NCBI GenBank assembly: GCA_947311845.1
Contig: CAMZMU010000063.1
Location: 62,212,834-62,276,833 of the forward strand
From: Poa pratensis
Lineage: Eukaryota > Streptophyta > Magnoliopsida > Poales > Poaceae
Direction of reading: 5' to 3'
DNA length: 64,000 bases
Below are positions 1 to 12,900 of the stretch, piece after piece (position 1 is the first letter of the stretch; every line of letters starts with the position of its first letter). Position numbers and translations under genes: made by a program. The notes beneath the pieces were generated by a model. It had not been told where the DNA came from. It saw only the letters and a program-made list of their open reading frames with translations, and did not search any database.

Positions 1-2
1 TT

Positions 3-3000
3 CCTGTGCTTTCTGTTAGGATAGGTGATCATTGCTATTATGGTTTATGTGATATTGGTGCAAGTTCTAGTGCTATTCCTTATGAGCTTTACAGGGAAAT
101 TATGCACGAAATTGCTCCTTGTAAACTTGAAGAGATTGATGTGGTTATTCAGCTTGCTAATAGGGAAACTATCTCTCCAATTGGTATCATTAGAGATGTC
201 GAAGTCCTTTGTGGTAAGACTAAATACCCTGCTGATTTTCTTGTACTTGGGTCGGCTGCCAATGATAGTTGTCCTATTATTTTTGGTAGACCTTTTCTGA
301 ATACTTGTGGTGCTGTTATAGACTGTAAGAAAGAGAAAATCTTTACTAAATTTGCTGGTGAATCTTATGAATTCAATTTCTCTAAATTTGCTAAAGCACC
401 TTATGAAACTGAATTGCCTAGTGAGGATTTTGAAATTGCTCAACTTGCATCTATTGTTCTTGCTCCTAACAATGCTTTGCAGCAACATATGGAGAATCAT
501 GAAAGTGAGAACTTCAGGGAAGAAAGGAATGAGCTTGATGAAGTATTCCTTCGTCAACCTATGCTCAAACACAATTTACCTGTGGAAGATTTGGGTACCA
601 CAATGCCACCCAAGGAGGATCCTGTTTTTGATTTGAAACCTCTGCCTGATAATCTTAAATATGCTTATATTGATGATAAGAAAATATATCCTGTTATTAT
701 CAGCTCTAAACTTTCAGGTACAGAGGAGGAAAGGTTATTGGGAGTGTTGAGGAAACACCGCGGAGCTATGGGATATACTCTTGATGACCTGAAGGGAATT
801 TCTCCTACTATATGTCAGCACGCCATCAACATGGAACCTGATGCAAAGCCTGTTGTTGAGCATCAGCGTCGTTTAATACCCAAGATGAAAGAAGTGGTAA
901 GAAATGAGGTATTAAAACTTCTTGAAGCTGGTATTATTTATCCTATTGCTGATAGTAGATGGGTAAGTCCTGTGCATTGTGTTCCTAAGAAAGGAGGAAT
1001 TACCGTTGTTCCTAATGAAAATGATGAACTAATTCCTCAAAGAGTAGTAGTTGGTTATAGGATGTGCATTGATTTTAGAAAGGTTAACAAAGTAACTAAG
1101 AAAGATCATTATCCTTTGCCTTTTATTGATCAAATGCTTGAGAGGTTGTCCAAGAAAACTCACTTTTGTTTCCTTGATGGGTATTCTGGGTTTTCTCAAA
1201 TTGCTGTGAGAGCGCAAGATCAAGAGAAAACTACTTTTACTTGTCCTTATGGAACTTATGCTTATAGACGTATGCCTTTTGGTTTATGTAATGCTCCTGC
1301 TACTTTTCAAAGATGCATGTCTGCTATTTTTCATGGCTTTTGTGAGGAAATTGTGGAAGTCTTCATGGACGATTTCTCCGTCTATGGAACTTCCTTTGAT
1401 AATTGTTTGCACAACCTTGACAAAGTTTTGCAGAGATGTGAAGAAACTAGCCTTGTTCTTAATTGGGAGAAATGCCACTTTATGGTTAATGAAGGAATTG
1501 TTCTTGGACATAAAATTTCTGAAAGAGGTATTGAAGTTGATCGAGCTAAAGTGGAGGCAATTGAAAAGATGCCTTGTCCCAAAGATGTTAAAGGTATTCG
1601 TAGTATTCTTGGTCATGCTGGTTTTTATAGGAGGTTTATTAAAGATTTCTCTAAAATTTCCAAGCCTCTTACTAATCTTCTTCAAAAAGATGTACCTTTG
1701 TTTTTGATGATGATTGTAAGGAAGCTTTTGAAACTTTGAAAAAGGCTTTAATCACCGCTCCTGTAGTTGAACCACCTGATTGGAATTTACCTTTTGAAAT
1801 TATGTGTGATGCTAGTGATTATGCTGTAGGCGCTGTTCTTGGGCAGCGAGTAGATAAAAAGTTAAATGTTATTCATTATGCTAGTAAAACTCTTGATTCT
1901 GCTCAAAAGAATTATGCCACTACTGAAAAAGAATTTCTAGCTGTAGTTTTTGCTTGTGACAAATTTCGACCCTACATAGTTGATTCGAAAGTCACTATTC
2001 ATACTGATCATGCTGCAATTAGATACCTTATGGAAAAGAAAGATGCTAAGCCAAGGCTTATTAGATGGGTACTTCTTTTGCAAGAATTTGATTTGCATAT
2101 CATAGATAGAAAAGGTGCTGAAAATCCTGTTGCTGATAATTTGTCTAGATTGGAAAGCATTCCTTATGATCCTATTCCTGTTAATGATAGCTTTCCAAAT
2201 GAACAATTGGCTGCAATAAGTGTAAGTTCGCGAGATAGTCCTTGGTATGCTGATTATGCTAACTTTATTGTTTCCAAGTACTTGCCTCCAACCTTTTCAG
2301 CTCAGCAAAGAAGGAAATTCTTTTATGACTTGCGGCATTACTTTTGGGATGACCCACACTTATATAAAGAAGGAGTCGATGGTATTATGCGAAGATGTGT
2401 TCCTGAATATGAACAACAGGAAATACTGAGGAAATGCCATGGAAGTGCTTATGGAGGGCATCACGCTGGAGATAGAACTGCGCAGAAAGTTCTACAATCA
2501 GGTTTTTATTGGCCTACCCTCTTTAAGGATGCAAGAAAGTTTATTTTATCTTGTGATGAATGTCAAAGGGTTGGTAATATCTCTAGACGCAATGAAATGC
2601 CTATGAGTTATTCTCTTGTTATTGAACCATTTGATTGTTGGGGATTCGACTTCATGGGTCCTTTTCCTTCTTCACAAGGTAATACTCATATACTTGTTGC
2701 TGTTGATTATGTCACTAAATGGGTAGAAGCTATACCTACTAAAAGTGCTGATGGTGAGACCTCTTTAAAAATGCTTCAAGATGTCATTTTTCCTAGGTTT
2801 GGTGTACCTAGATATCTTATGACTGATGGAGGTTCTCATTTTATCCATGGTGGTTTTAGAAAGACTCTTGCTAAATATGGTGTTAATCATAGAATTGCTT
2901 CAGCCTATCATCCTCAAACTAGTGGACAAGTAGAATTGTCAAATAGGGAGATTAAATCTATCTTGCAAAAGACTGTTAATAAATCTAGAAAAAATTGGGC

Positions 3001-3583
3001 TAGTAAGTTAAATGATGCTTTATGGGCTTATAGAACTGCTTATAAGAACCCCATGGGCATGTCTCCTTATAAAATGGTTTATGGTAAAGCTTGTCACTTG
3101 CCTTTAGAATTAGAACACAAAGCTTATTGGGCAGTGAGAGAACTTAATAGAGATTTTAAACTTGCCGGTGAGAAAAGGTTGTTGCATTTAAGTTCTTTAG
3201 ATGAATGGAGAAGTGAGGCTTATGAAAATGCTAGACTCTTTAAAGAAAAAGTTAAGAGATGGCATGATAGGAGAATTCTTAAAAGAGAATTTAATGTTGG
3301 TGAGAAAGTTCTATTGTATAGGTCTCGTCTCAGATTTTTTGCAGGAAAGTTACTCTCAAAATGGGAAGGACCATTTGTTATTGTGGAGGTGTATCGTTCA
3401 GGTGCAATAAAAATTGCTTCATTGAAAGATAACTCTACACAAGTGGTAAATGGTCAAAGACTCAAGCATTATATTTCTGGAGATTCTATTAATGAAGAGG
3501 TTGATACAATTAAAGTGGTGACTCCGGAAACTTTCATTGAAGAACATTTTTCTGGGACTGCAGAATTCGATTCGAATAGGTAA
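3..3583 (+). pseudogene. gypsy pol polyprotein (PR-RT-RH-INT), one frameshift
   Basis: The reading frame is open at the left edge, so the true start lies upstream. An aspartic protease active site reads CDIGASSS near position 51. Reverse transcriptase follows, with YRMCIDFRKVN, FLDGYSGFSQI and the catalytic FMDD at 1363-1374. RNase H carries [21 protein letters not shown] and HTDHAAI from about 1800 to 2015. Integrase has an HHCC zinc finger (about 2430-2575) and the catalytic triad in FDFMG, TDGGSHF and GQVELSNRE (2644-2950). The frame breaks once, near 1695-1705, where one T appears lost from a T-run, so residues 1-565 and the RNase H-integrase part are in different frames. Everything else is open, so this is a recently disabled copy or carries a single sequencing error. 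Confidence 0.9.
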
Positions 3584-3710
3584 CAGTTTCGGTAAGAAAA
3601 GTTTCGCGAATAACTTTCTAGAAGATATTTTCGTCGTTTTTATTAAATATGGAAAAATAAGAGACCGAACCGGATGGGAGACGGCACCCGTGGTGCCCAA
3701 ACCATAGGTC

Positions 3711-3748
3711 GGCGCGGTGGGCCCCCAGCCGCGCCGCCTGGTGGTTTG
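3711..3748 (+). repeat. GC-rich 38-bp box repeated in the 3' LTR
   Basis: This GC-rich segment contains GGCGCGGTGG, then GCCGCGCCGCC, then TGGTGGTTTG. An almost identical segment lies at 6546-6582 inside the 3' LTR. The two halves are partly complementary, so it could fold. Sharing between an internal region and the LTR suggests a common promoter-proximal module; the function is inferred. Confidence 0.7.
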
Positions 3749-3815
3749 AGCACCCCGGAGCTCGTCTCCGATCAGGTTTCCTCCTGTACCTTCCTTATGT
3801 TGTAAAACTTTTTGC

Positions 3816-3822
3816 TATATAA
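3816..3822 (+). promoter_or_regulatory. TATA box of an internal promoter
   Basis: TATATAA lies 94 bp upstream of an ATG in good context (GCCATGG, 3916). The sequence between resembles a pyrimidine-rich plant 5' leader. This is about 240 bp after the pol stop, so it could drive a subgenomic transcript of the post-pol ORF. No transcript evidence can be seen from sequence. Confidence 0.4.
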
Positions 3823-3915
3823 CTCACCCGAACCCCCGAGGTTCGTATCTCGCCTTTTTCGTGTTTCGTTTCGAGCTGTTTCTGTCCAGATATTGTTTTC
3901 AGATTTAGAAGCGCC

Positions 3916-4452
3916 ATGGTCTCCAACAACAACAACAAGGGCAAGGAGCCTTTGGAAGACGAGACTCAAGACCCCAAGCTGAAGGAGGAAGTCAAGAGCG
4001 AAGATGAAGGAGAAGTGGAGGAAGACCCGCGCGAATACCCGCGCGCTACCGTTGCAAGCATCGGAGTGGTGGCAAATCCATTCAAGCCCAGGCAAGGGCG
4101 CGGATGAGCACCGGAGGGAAGGTTCCACGACGCTTCTTGGCTCCCAGGACATCTTCCCCAGGCAAAATAACCCCTTCCATACTCTTATCCATAAGCATCA
4201 AATTGAGAGGATCCCGGAGGCTGATTGCCTAGTGGTTGGAATATAGATCGTTCTAACAATACAGGAAAGAGGGATTCTGCTGCTGAGGAGTGGGGAAACA
4301 ACTCCAAGAGTTGGGACTCGCAGTCTGACAAGTTTATGAATCGCATCGAACACAACTCTGAGCTGATTCGCGCCCTCACCTACAAGATTGATGAACTGAA
4401 GGAGCTGGTTGATAAGCTTATCAACAATTCACCACCACCACCGAAGGAGTAA
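3916..4452 (+). pseudogene. post-pol ORF of Athila-like element, broken
   Basis: An ATG in strong context begins a hydrophilic, acidic, lysine-rich peptide (MVSNNNNKGKEPLEDE). It ends at TGA 4105-4107. The next frame continues with DEHRREGSTTLLGSQDIF, and the first frame resumes at about 4225 with a segment ending in a short heptad-like helix (IRALTYKIDELKELVDKLINN) before the stop at 4450-4452. The product would be about 178 residues if intact, so at least two frame changes separate the pieces. Athila-type elements often carry an env-like ORF here, but no signal peptide or membrane segment is visible, so an envelope role is not supported. The function is unknown. Confidence 0.5.
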
Positions 4453-6268
4453 TTCATCATAAGTATTGGCATCCCCTTGGTTTGTTCCAAGCTTGGGGGA
4501 GTGCCGCGGTATCACATCATTATCTTTACCTTTTACTTTTCCATAAAGTCATATCGTGAGTAGGGAAGTTATCTTATATGATGGTTTGCAATGTGGAAGT
4601 ATCTCTCTTTTAGTTGGTTATCTATGTATCCCTTGGTGTGAGTTGCCGTTATGAAATATTAATGAGAAGTTTTATCATTTACTTTCTGCATACTTTATTT
4701 TAGCTTGCAATTCTCTTTCATATTGATAACCTTGTTGTTAGTATAGGGATCACTTTTTAGAGCACCAAGTTAATCTTTTTGGTTTTGGCAAACTTAGCAT
4801 TGGTCAGTAGTAGACAATACTTTGAGACTTAAGTAGAGAGAGGGAGTGCATGCAAATATATTATTCCATGATCTTTCTTTCTTTGTAGCTCATAAGCTTA
4901 GTATTCTTAAGTTAAACTATTTGTGCTTCTAAGGAAGATTGCATGATTATTCTTATCACTTGTATAATTGTTTGTATCCCTCAACTCTTATGCTTGCTAC
5001 ATAACCTTGCTAGCCAAAGACCTGTATCGAGAGGGAATGCTTCTCATACATCCAAACCTTGAGCCAAACCATTGCCATTCGAGTCCACCATAACTTCCTA
5101 CTATATGGTATTTTGCGCCATTCCAAGTAAATACTTCATGTGCTACCTTTAAATTATTCAAAACTTATTACTCCTAGTTTTGTGTCACTGTTTATTAGCT
5201 CATGAGGGTTCTGTAGAGTTTCTCTAGCACTTTTGTCAAACAGACTTTCACCAATGGACTAGTGGCATATACACCGCTTATCCAACAATTTGCAAAAAGA
5301 GCTGGCAAATGGGGTGCCCAGTCCCAATTAACTACAACTTTCATTAATAATTCTCTTCACATGTTTTGCCCTGATTTATCAGTAAGCAACTTAATTTGCA
5401 AATAGACACTCCTCCATGGTATGTGAATGTTGGAAGGCACCCGAGGATTCGGTTAGCCATGGCTTGTGTAAGCAAAAGGTTGGGAGGAGTGTCAACTATA
5501 AAGAAACTAAAATACATGTGTAAACAAAAGAGAAGAGGGATGATCTACCTTGCTGGTAGAGATAACGTCCTTCATGGGAGCCGCTCTTGAAAGTCTGGTT
5601 GACAAGGGGTTAGTGTTCACTTTACTACGATTCGTTGACAACGACATACATAGCTCAAACAACTATTTTCATACTCTCTATATGCTTTGCAAAACTTAAA
5701 AGCTCTAGCACATGATTTAATCCCTGCTTCCCTCTGCGAAGGGCCTATCTTTTACATTATTGTTGAGTCAGTAAACCCATTCCTCTCTATCTCAAGCAAG
5801 CATTTGAGTTGTTGAGATCCAATTAGTTATATGTGTTGATACTTCTAATCATATCTCTCATTTCCTTGTTTCGCACAATAGCTTTTATCCGAATGAATAT
5901 AACTTTGAAAGTTATCAATGACTGTAAGGAGACTGTTATGATTAGGCATGTAAGTTCTGCTATATAAGCTCTGATATAAAGACTCTTCTCGAAAGATAAG
6001 TATGATCTGTTAATTGTTCTCTGACCAAGAGTTTAAGTTTGCCTTCACCAATCATGGTTCTCTTTATGCACTTCATCGTGGTTCCCTTTACTTATTTCAA
6101 GTTAGATTATATGAAGGGAAGTTGCTGTCTAGAATGACTTGTGTATCAATGAATGTGATGCTTCTTGTCCGTATTTTATTTATCGACACTTTGCTCCATA
6201 AACTTGTGGTCATGTTTACTGAGCTCAGTTTTCGCTTGGGGACAAGCGAGGTCTAAGCTTGGGGGGGT
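4453..6268 (+). other. non-coding 3' internal region and polypurine tract
   Basis: No coding capacity is apparent. The region ends in a purine-rich tract, AAGCTTGGGGGGGT (6255-6268), directly before the LTR, as expected for plus-strand priming. A large part, for example 5395-5650, is clearly homologous in reverse complement to 20340-20580 of the gag-protease element, so this non-coding block is shared between two elements of different coding content. Confidence 0.75.
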
Positions 6269-7756
6269 TGATACGTCCATTTTGCATCACTATTTTATAT
6301 CATAATTTACTGCTATTCATCGATATATTTCATATTTAGAAGTGTTATTTTACCTATTTTGCATGTTTGATGAATAATGGAGAATTGGACACCGGAGTCA
6401 GGATTCTGCTGGAAAAAGCACCGTCGAGATGCACTATTTCTGAAGATCAATAAATCGAAGGAGACATATGGAAGTTCCTATTTTACCAGAAGATGGAGGA
6501 GGCCAAAAGGGGAGGCTGAGAGGCCATGGGGGCCCTCCACAGGCTGGCGCGGTGGCCCCCTGCCGCGCCGCCTGGTGGTTTGGGGGCCCTGGCCCACCTC
6601 AGCCGTTCCCCCTTCGCGTACTTGACCCCCTCGGAACCCTAACACACAGAGGACGGCCATCGAAATATTCCGCCGCCTCCACGAGGCGGAAAACACCAGA
6701 GAGCGAAAAGCTCCCCTGCAGGAAGAAATCTGCCGGGGGAAATTCCCTCCCGGAGGGGGAAATCGTCGCCATCATCACCGTCATCGAGCTGGACTTCATC
6801 GGGATCATCATCATCTCCACCGCCAACACCATCATCACCGCCGCTGCACCCCGTCTCCGCTGTAACATCTAGGGCTGAATCTTGTCTATTTCATAGGGGA
6901 AACTCTCCCGGTGTTGATTACTCTTGTTATTGATGCTATTGGGTGAAACCATTGGACTAAGGTTTATGTTCAGATTGTTATTCATCATCATATCACCTCT
7001 GATCATGTTCCGTATGATGTCTTGTGAGTAGTTCGTTTAGTTCTTGAGGACATGGGAGAAGTCTTGATGTTAGTAGTGAACTATGTTGAGTAATATTTAA
7101 TGGTTTGATGCTTAAGTTGTGGTGTTATTCTTCTAGTGGTGTCATGTGAACGTCGACTACATGATACTTCACCTTTATGGGCCTAGGGGAATGCATTGTG
7201 TATTCGTTTGCCAATTGTGGGGTTGCCGGAGTGACAGAAACCTGAACACCCGTTGGTATATCGATGCATGAGGGATAGCAGGATCTCAAAGTTTAAGGCT
7301 GTGGTTAGTTTATCTTAATTACTTTCTTGTATTTGCGGATGCTTGCAAGGGGTATAATCACAAGTATGTATTAGTCCTAGGAAGGGCGGTGCATTAGCAT
7401 AGGTTCACCCACACAACACTTATCAAAACAATGAAGATTAATCAACTATATGAAGCGAAAGCACTTGACAATATTCCCGTGTGTCCTCAAGAACGTTTGG
7501 TCATTATAAGTACAACAACCGGCTTGTCCTTTGCTGTAGAAAGGATTGGGCCACTCGCTGCAACTATTATTACTGCATTTTATTTACTTGTACTTTATTT
7601 ATCTGTCATATCAAAAACTCCTAAAAACTTGTCTGTGAGCATTTACAGTGAATCCTTCATCAAAACCGCTTGTCAACACCTTCTGCTCCTCGTTGGGTTC
7701 GACACTCTTATTTATCGAAAGTACTACGATACACCCCCTATACTTGTGGGTCATCA
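6269..7756 (+). repeat. 3' LTR of Athila-like element
   Basis: The repeat begins TGATACGTCC right after the polypurine tract and ends GGGTCATCA, giving TGAT/ATCA inverted ends and a length of 1488 bp. The 5' LTR is outside the window, so LTR divergence cannot be measured. Downstream the sequence changes at once to the GC-rich leader of another element. Confidence 0.85.
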
Positions 7757-7781
7757 CACGGCAACACCCGCCCACATCTAC

Positions 7782-9945
7782 ATGACGGGCGAGGCGGCAA
7801 ACTCTGCTGCCGCCAAACCTGCGGCAACAAACGCCGCCACAGCAGAGGCCAACGCGCAGAAGCAGCGCGACCAGGCACGGCGCGAGCAGGAGGCTCGCGA
7901 AAAGCAGCAACGCGACGAATCTCTCGCCGCCCTGCGAGGACAAGCAGGTCGGGCGGCTGACCCGCTCAGCACCCCGATCACGCCGGCGAACGTCGTCGAC
8001 CAGGCGACACAGCTCGAGCAGCTGCGCCGGAAGATGGCCCTCCAGCAGGAGGAGATCCGCCAGAAGGAGCTGGAGGTCGATGCTCAGTCGACCGCTCTCT
8101 CCGCGGTCACTCGGCATCACAAAAACCGCAAGTCGCGGCTTAATCCTGATGCACCAACTCGCGCGCTCGACAACGCCTTCGCGCGCGAGACAGAGCTGGA
8201 AAGGCAGCGCGACGAGTGCCGCAGGGCCCAGCCCGGCGGCTCGAGTCAAGTTCCGCCTCAACCTCGCCCGACGATGCCGCCTCCGGCGCCGCGGCCTCCT
8301 CCGAACCCGGCTCGTCCTCAACCCCAGCCGCGGAACGACGACGACGCCGACCTCGCGATTTTCGGCACCCCAGTCGATTGCATGACTGCAGCCGCCTCTC
8401 TCTTCAAGAGGATCCGGGTCAAGGACAACCCCTATTGGAGCAAGGGGTGCAAGCTGGTGGACAAGGCGCTGGAGCTGCAGGAGAACATGTCGCAATCTGA
8501 CGGCAAGCTCTACTCCAGATCGCCACCCAGCGAGAAAACGGCCTCGGCACCACACCGAAGCCAGGGAAACAAGGGTTCCCCCAGGCGTGACGCTGCCCCA
8601 CAGCCGCCACGCAGTCGGCACGAGGAGCCGGCAGTGTCGAGCAACGCGAGGGCTGGAGGCAACCCGCCTCGGCTCGCCCGCAACGACGCCCGGCACACCA
8701 TCAACAACAACCAGGCGCAGGCGCGCTCCAATCACTCCGCTCCGGATCTACGCCACCACCTCAACGACAAGCGCGCCGAGGCGACGCGCAACAACAACGA
8801 CGACGACGTCGGCCCTAGATGCTTTGGACCCGCCATCAGAGGCGAGCGTTTCCCTAGCAGCTTCAAAGGACCGAGAGAGGCGCCCAAGTACAACGCTGCC
8901 ATGAACCCGGAAACTTGGGTCCAGGACTACTTGGCCGCCATGAGCATCCAGAACGCGTCTTCGCTCTGTTGCGCGCTATTTTCCTCTCATGCTTGAGGGA
9001 ACGGCTCGCACTTGGCTCAACAACCTCCCCAGGAACAGCGTCAACTCCTGGGGCGAGTTGAAGAGGCTCTTCATCACCAACTTCGAGGGGACCTGCAAGC
9101 GCCCGGCCACGGTCGAGGACCTCAAGCGCTGCGTCCAGAAGGAGGGCGAGTCCACTAGAAAGTGGTATCGCCGAGTCGCCGACCTCATCAACTCGGCAGA
9201 ACACCTCAGCGTCGACACGGTGCACTCCCACCTTGAGGACAACACCACCTTCGAGTCGCTCAAGCAGAAGCTGCGGCGCTCGCACAAGGGTGACATGACG
9301 ATGGGCCAGCTACTCGCCATCGTGCACAAGTACGCCGAGTCCGACGTCACCAAGGACGACTCCGAGGAGGACGACGACGAGAAGAAAGGCGGCAAAAACA
9401 AGAGCAAGGCCAAGCACTCCAGCGCTCATAAACGCAAGGGTGACGGCGGCTCCGAGCTTGTAGCCGCCACGGCTGCGGGGGGCCGCGGCTTCAAGAGCCA
9501 ACGCGGCAACTTCCCGCGAAAGAAGCTCACCGCCACGGAGATTCTGGCCATGCCGTGTAGGTATCATAGCCTACCCGGCAAGCCAGCCGGCCACACCACT
9601 GACGAGTGCAGCTGGACTGCAGAAATCGTCAAGGCCAAGACCGGTGCCAAGAAGCGGGCACCCGACGGAGACGACGACGGTGAGCAGCAGCAGGGCATGC
9701 CTCCCACTGCCGGCTTCATGGGCCACACCTTCGTCGGCCTCGATTCCAGGCGGGAGGAGAAGGTCATACGGCGCGCCGTCCACGCGACTCTGCCAGACGT
9801 GCCCCAGTGGCTCGACTGGTCAGAGCAGCCGATCACATGGAGCCGTCAAGACCACCCGCCCCGCGTCGATTACCCGGGCAAATTCGCTCTGGTGGTCGCG
9901 CCCCAGGTCAAGGGCTACATCTTGACCAAGACATTGATGGACGGG
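7782..9945 (+). pseudogene. gag of Tat-lineage element, frameshifted
   Basis: The start is the ATG at 7782 (MTGEAANSAAAKP). The N-terminal half is an Ala/Gln/Arg-rich coiled region, followed by a Pro-rich stretch. The capsid-like retrotransposon gag domain comes next: PETWVQDYLAAM, then ARTWLNNLPRNSVNSWGELKRLFITNF and the ESTRKWYRRVADL segment. A basic DDDEKKGGKNKSKAKHS region follows, and a Cys/His segment CRYHSLPGKPAGHTTDEC takes the place of a nucleocapsid zinc knuckle. A frameshift near 8955-8965 separates the N-terminal part from the capsid core. A second near 9945 falls in the protease active site. Codons are strongly GC-biased, unlike the AT-rich element inserted just upstream. Confidence 0.85.
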
Positions 9946-12900
9946 GGTCGAGCATCAACATCCTCTACTACGAGACGTTCCAACGCATGAAATTGCGTGA
10001 CGAACAGCTAGTACCCACCATCACCACCTTCCACGGCATCGTCCCGGGAAAGAAGGCCTACCCGCTAGGCAAAATCGCACTCGACGTCGTCTTCGGCACC
10101 GCCAAGAACTTCCGGCTCGAGAAGATCTGGTTCGAGGTGGTGAACTTCCGTAGTTCCTACCATGCGATCCTCGGGCGACCCGCCTTTGCCAAATTCATGG
10201 CAAGGCCCTGCTACGCCTACCTGAAGATGAAACTGCCGGGTCCGAACGGCATCATCACTGTACACGGCGACGTCGACCGCGCCATCGAGTGCGAAAAGGG
10301 CAACGCCGTCTTTGCCGAGTCCGTCATCGCCACGGAGCAGCTGGAGCAACTCAAGCTGCAAGTCGACCCCAACGACATGACCATCGTCAAGAAGCCGACT
10401 CTGGACTCACGCGACAAGTTCCAGTCGGCACAGGAGACCAAGCGCATCCCGCTGGTCGAGGGCGACTCCTCCAAGACGGCGGTGATCGGCTCGCACATGG
10501 ACGTCGCATAGGAAAGCGCGCTCTGCGACTTCCTCCGTGAGAATCGGGACATCTTCGCATGGAAACCATCTGACATGCCAGGCGTCCCGAGGGAGCTCGC
10601 AGAGCACAAGCTCAACGTTGACCCCAAGCTGAAGCCAGTGAAGCAGTTCCTGCGTCGCTTCACTGGTGAGAGACAGAAGGCTATTGGCGAAGAAATAGCC
10701 CGGCTCCTAGCTGCCGGGTTCATCGCCGAAGTCATACACCCGGAATGGCTTGCCAACCCGGTGCTCGTTCTGAAGAAGAACGGAACATGGCGGATGTGCA
10801 TCGACTACACAGGCTTGAACAAAGCCTGTCCCAAGGATCCATTCGCATTGCCACGCATCGATCAGCTGATCGACTCGACGGCAGGGTGCGAGGCGCTATG
10901 CTTCCTCGACGCCTACTCCGGGTACCACCAGATCAAGATGGCGCCCGAAGATCAGGAGAAGACGTCTTTCATCACGCCCTATGGCGCGTTTTGTTACGTC
11001 TCCATGCCCTTCGGCTTGAAAAATGCCGGAGCGACTTACCAGCGGTGCATACAGAACTGTTTGCACGAGCAGATCGGCCGCAACGTCCACGCATATGTGG
11101 ACGACATCGTCGTCAAGTCCAAGCTGAAGACAGACCTGATTGCCGACCTCACGGAGACATTCACCAACCTCCGCAAGTACAGGATAAAGCTCAACCCGGA
11201 AAAATGCGTCTTCGGCGTACCCGCGGGCAAGCTCCTGGGCTTCATCGTCTCCGAGCGAGGCATTGAGGCCAACCCAGAGAAGATCAAGGCGATCGAAGCT
11301 CTGAAGAAGCCGGAAAACCTCCGGGACGTGCAGCGGCTCACAGGCTGTGTCGCTGCCCTCAGCCGTTTCATCTCACGACTCGGCGAGAAGGCCATGCCCT
11401 TGTACCGGCTCCTCAAGAAGTCGGACACGTTCACCTGGAACGACGAGGCAGACGCCGCCTTGACGGCACTCAAGAAGACGTTGGCCGAGGCGCCGATCCT
11501 CGCATCTCCACTGGAAAAGGAGCCGATGCTCCTCTACATCGCGCGACCAACCGAGTCGTCAGCGCGGTGGTCGTCGTCGAGCGCAAGGAGGAAGGCCACG
11601 AGCAACTGGTCCAGCGGCCAGTTTACTACGTCAGCGAAGTCCTGACGGATTCGAAGCAACGTTACCCGCATTACCAAAAACTTGTATACGGTGTTTTCTT
11701 TGCTTCAAGAAAATTGCGACATTACTTCATGGGCCACCCGATGACGGTGGTCAGCTCATCTCCCTAGCTGAAATAATCCGCAATAGAGAGGCAACTGGGC
11801 GCGTCGCCAAATGGGCCTCGAGCTGCAGCCTTTCGGCCTCAGCTACGCAGCCCGCACTGCGATCAAGTCGCAGTCACTATCCGACTTCCTCGTCGACTGG
11901 ATGGAGACACAGTTGCCGGCTCCAACCTATGAAGCCGGCAGATGGACCTTGTTCTTTGACGGGTCAAAGATGTATGAGGGCTCGGGGGCTGGAGTCGTCC
12001 TCACTTCTCCCCAAGGCGACAAGATGCGATATGTGCTGCAGATACACTTCACGTGCACTAACAACGTCGCCGAGTACGAAGCCCTCCTACATGGCCTACG
12101 CGTGGCCAAGGAGATGGGAGTTAGCCGTATCAAATGTTACGGCGATTCCGACCTCGTCGTTCAGCAAACGATGGGGACCTGGGATGCAAATGATCCCAAC
12201 ATGGCGGCTTACCGCCGGCTCGTCGATCAAGTCGGCGGCCACTTCGCCGGCATGGAGCTGGAGCACGTCGACCGAAGGAAGAACGAGGCGGCTGACGCAC
12301 TCTCTCGCTTCGGGTCTAAGCGGGACCGAGTCCCACCCGGCGTCTTCCTCGACCACCTGCACAACCCGTCGGTACGCCCGCCGGCCGAAGTCGACATCGC
12401 CAACCCGCCATCATCAGATGCAATTCTGGTGGCGGTAACCCAAGAAACAACGACTGGAGGGAACCCTACATCGAGTTCCTCACCACCAAAAAGCTGCCAG
12501 CCGACGAGGTCCTAGCACGGCGAGTCGTGCGCCGGGCCTCAGCTTACGCCATCATCAACAGCGAGCTCTACAAACGCAGCACATCGGGAGTTTTCCTCCG
12601 CTGCGTCGAGCCGGAAGAGGGAAGGCGCATCCTTCATGAGATCCACTCGGGAGATTGCGGCCACCACGTCGGCGCTCGCAACCTGGTCGCCAAGGCGTTC
12701 AGGCACGGTTTTTTCTGGCTCTCTGCTCATCAGGATGCAGTCGACATCGTCCGTCGGTGCATCGGGTGCCAGAAGTACGCCCGGCAGGATCACCTACCCG
12801 CCGCGGCTCTGAAGACCATCCCTCTGACATGGCCATTCGCAGTCTGGGGAATAGACATGGTGGGCAAGTTCAAGACAGCTCGCGGTGGCATGACACATTT

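Larger units (their letters stand above)
1..7756 (+). mobile_element. Athila-like Ty3/gypsy LTR retrotransposon (5' part outside window)
   Basis: The window opens inside this element, so its 5' LTR, primer-binding site and gag are not visible. What is seen is protease, reverse transcriptase, RNase H and integrase, then a small post-pol ORF, a long non-coding 3' region, a purine-rich tract and one 3' LTR. The domain order (RT-RH before INT) places it in Ty3/gypsy. The absence of a chromodomain after integrase and the TGATACGTCC LTR start suggest the Athila-type non-chromovirus group, an inference from family knowledge. It is inserted in the Tat element that resumes at 7757; the expected 5-bp TSD would be CACGG at 7757-7761, but its partner lies outside the window. 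Confidence 0.9.

Noticed and set aside
3916..4452. Envelope gene in the Athila-like element
   Set aside because: No signal peptide, membrane segment or cysteine pattern is present; the ORF is short, hydrophilic and frame-broken.
6377..6872. ORFs inside the 3' LTR of the first element
   Set aside because: LTR sequence with GC-rich boxes; no conserved protein features, and LTRs of this group are non-coding.
7611..8735. A 374-codon open frame on the minus strand opposite gag
   Set aside because: It mirrors GC-rich gag coding sequence; the composition is Arg/Val/Leu-rich without domains, and gag on the + strand is clearly the real frame.
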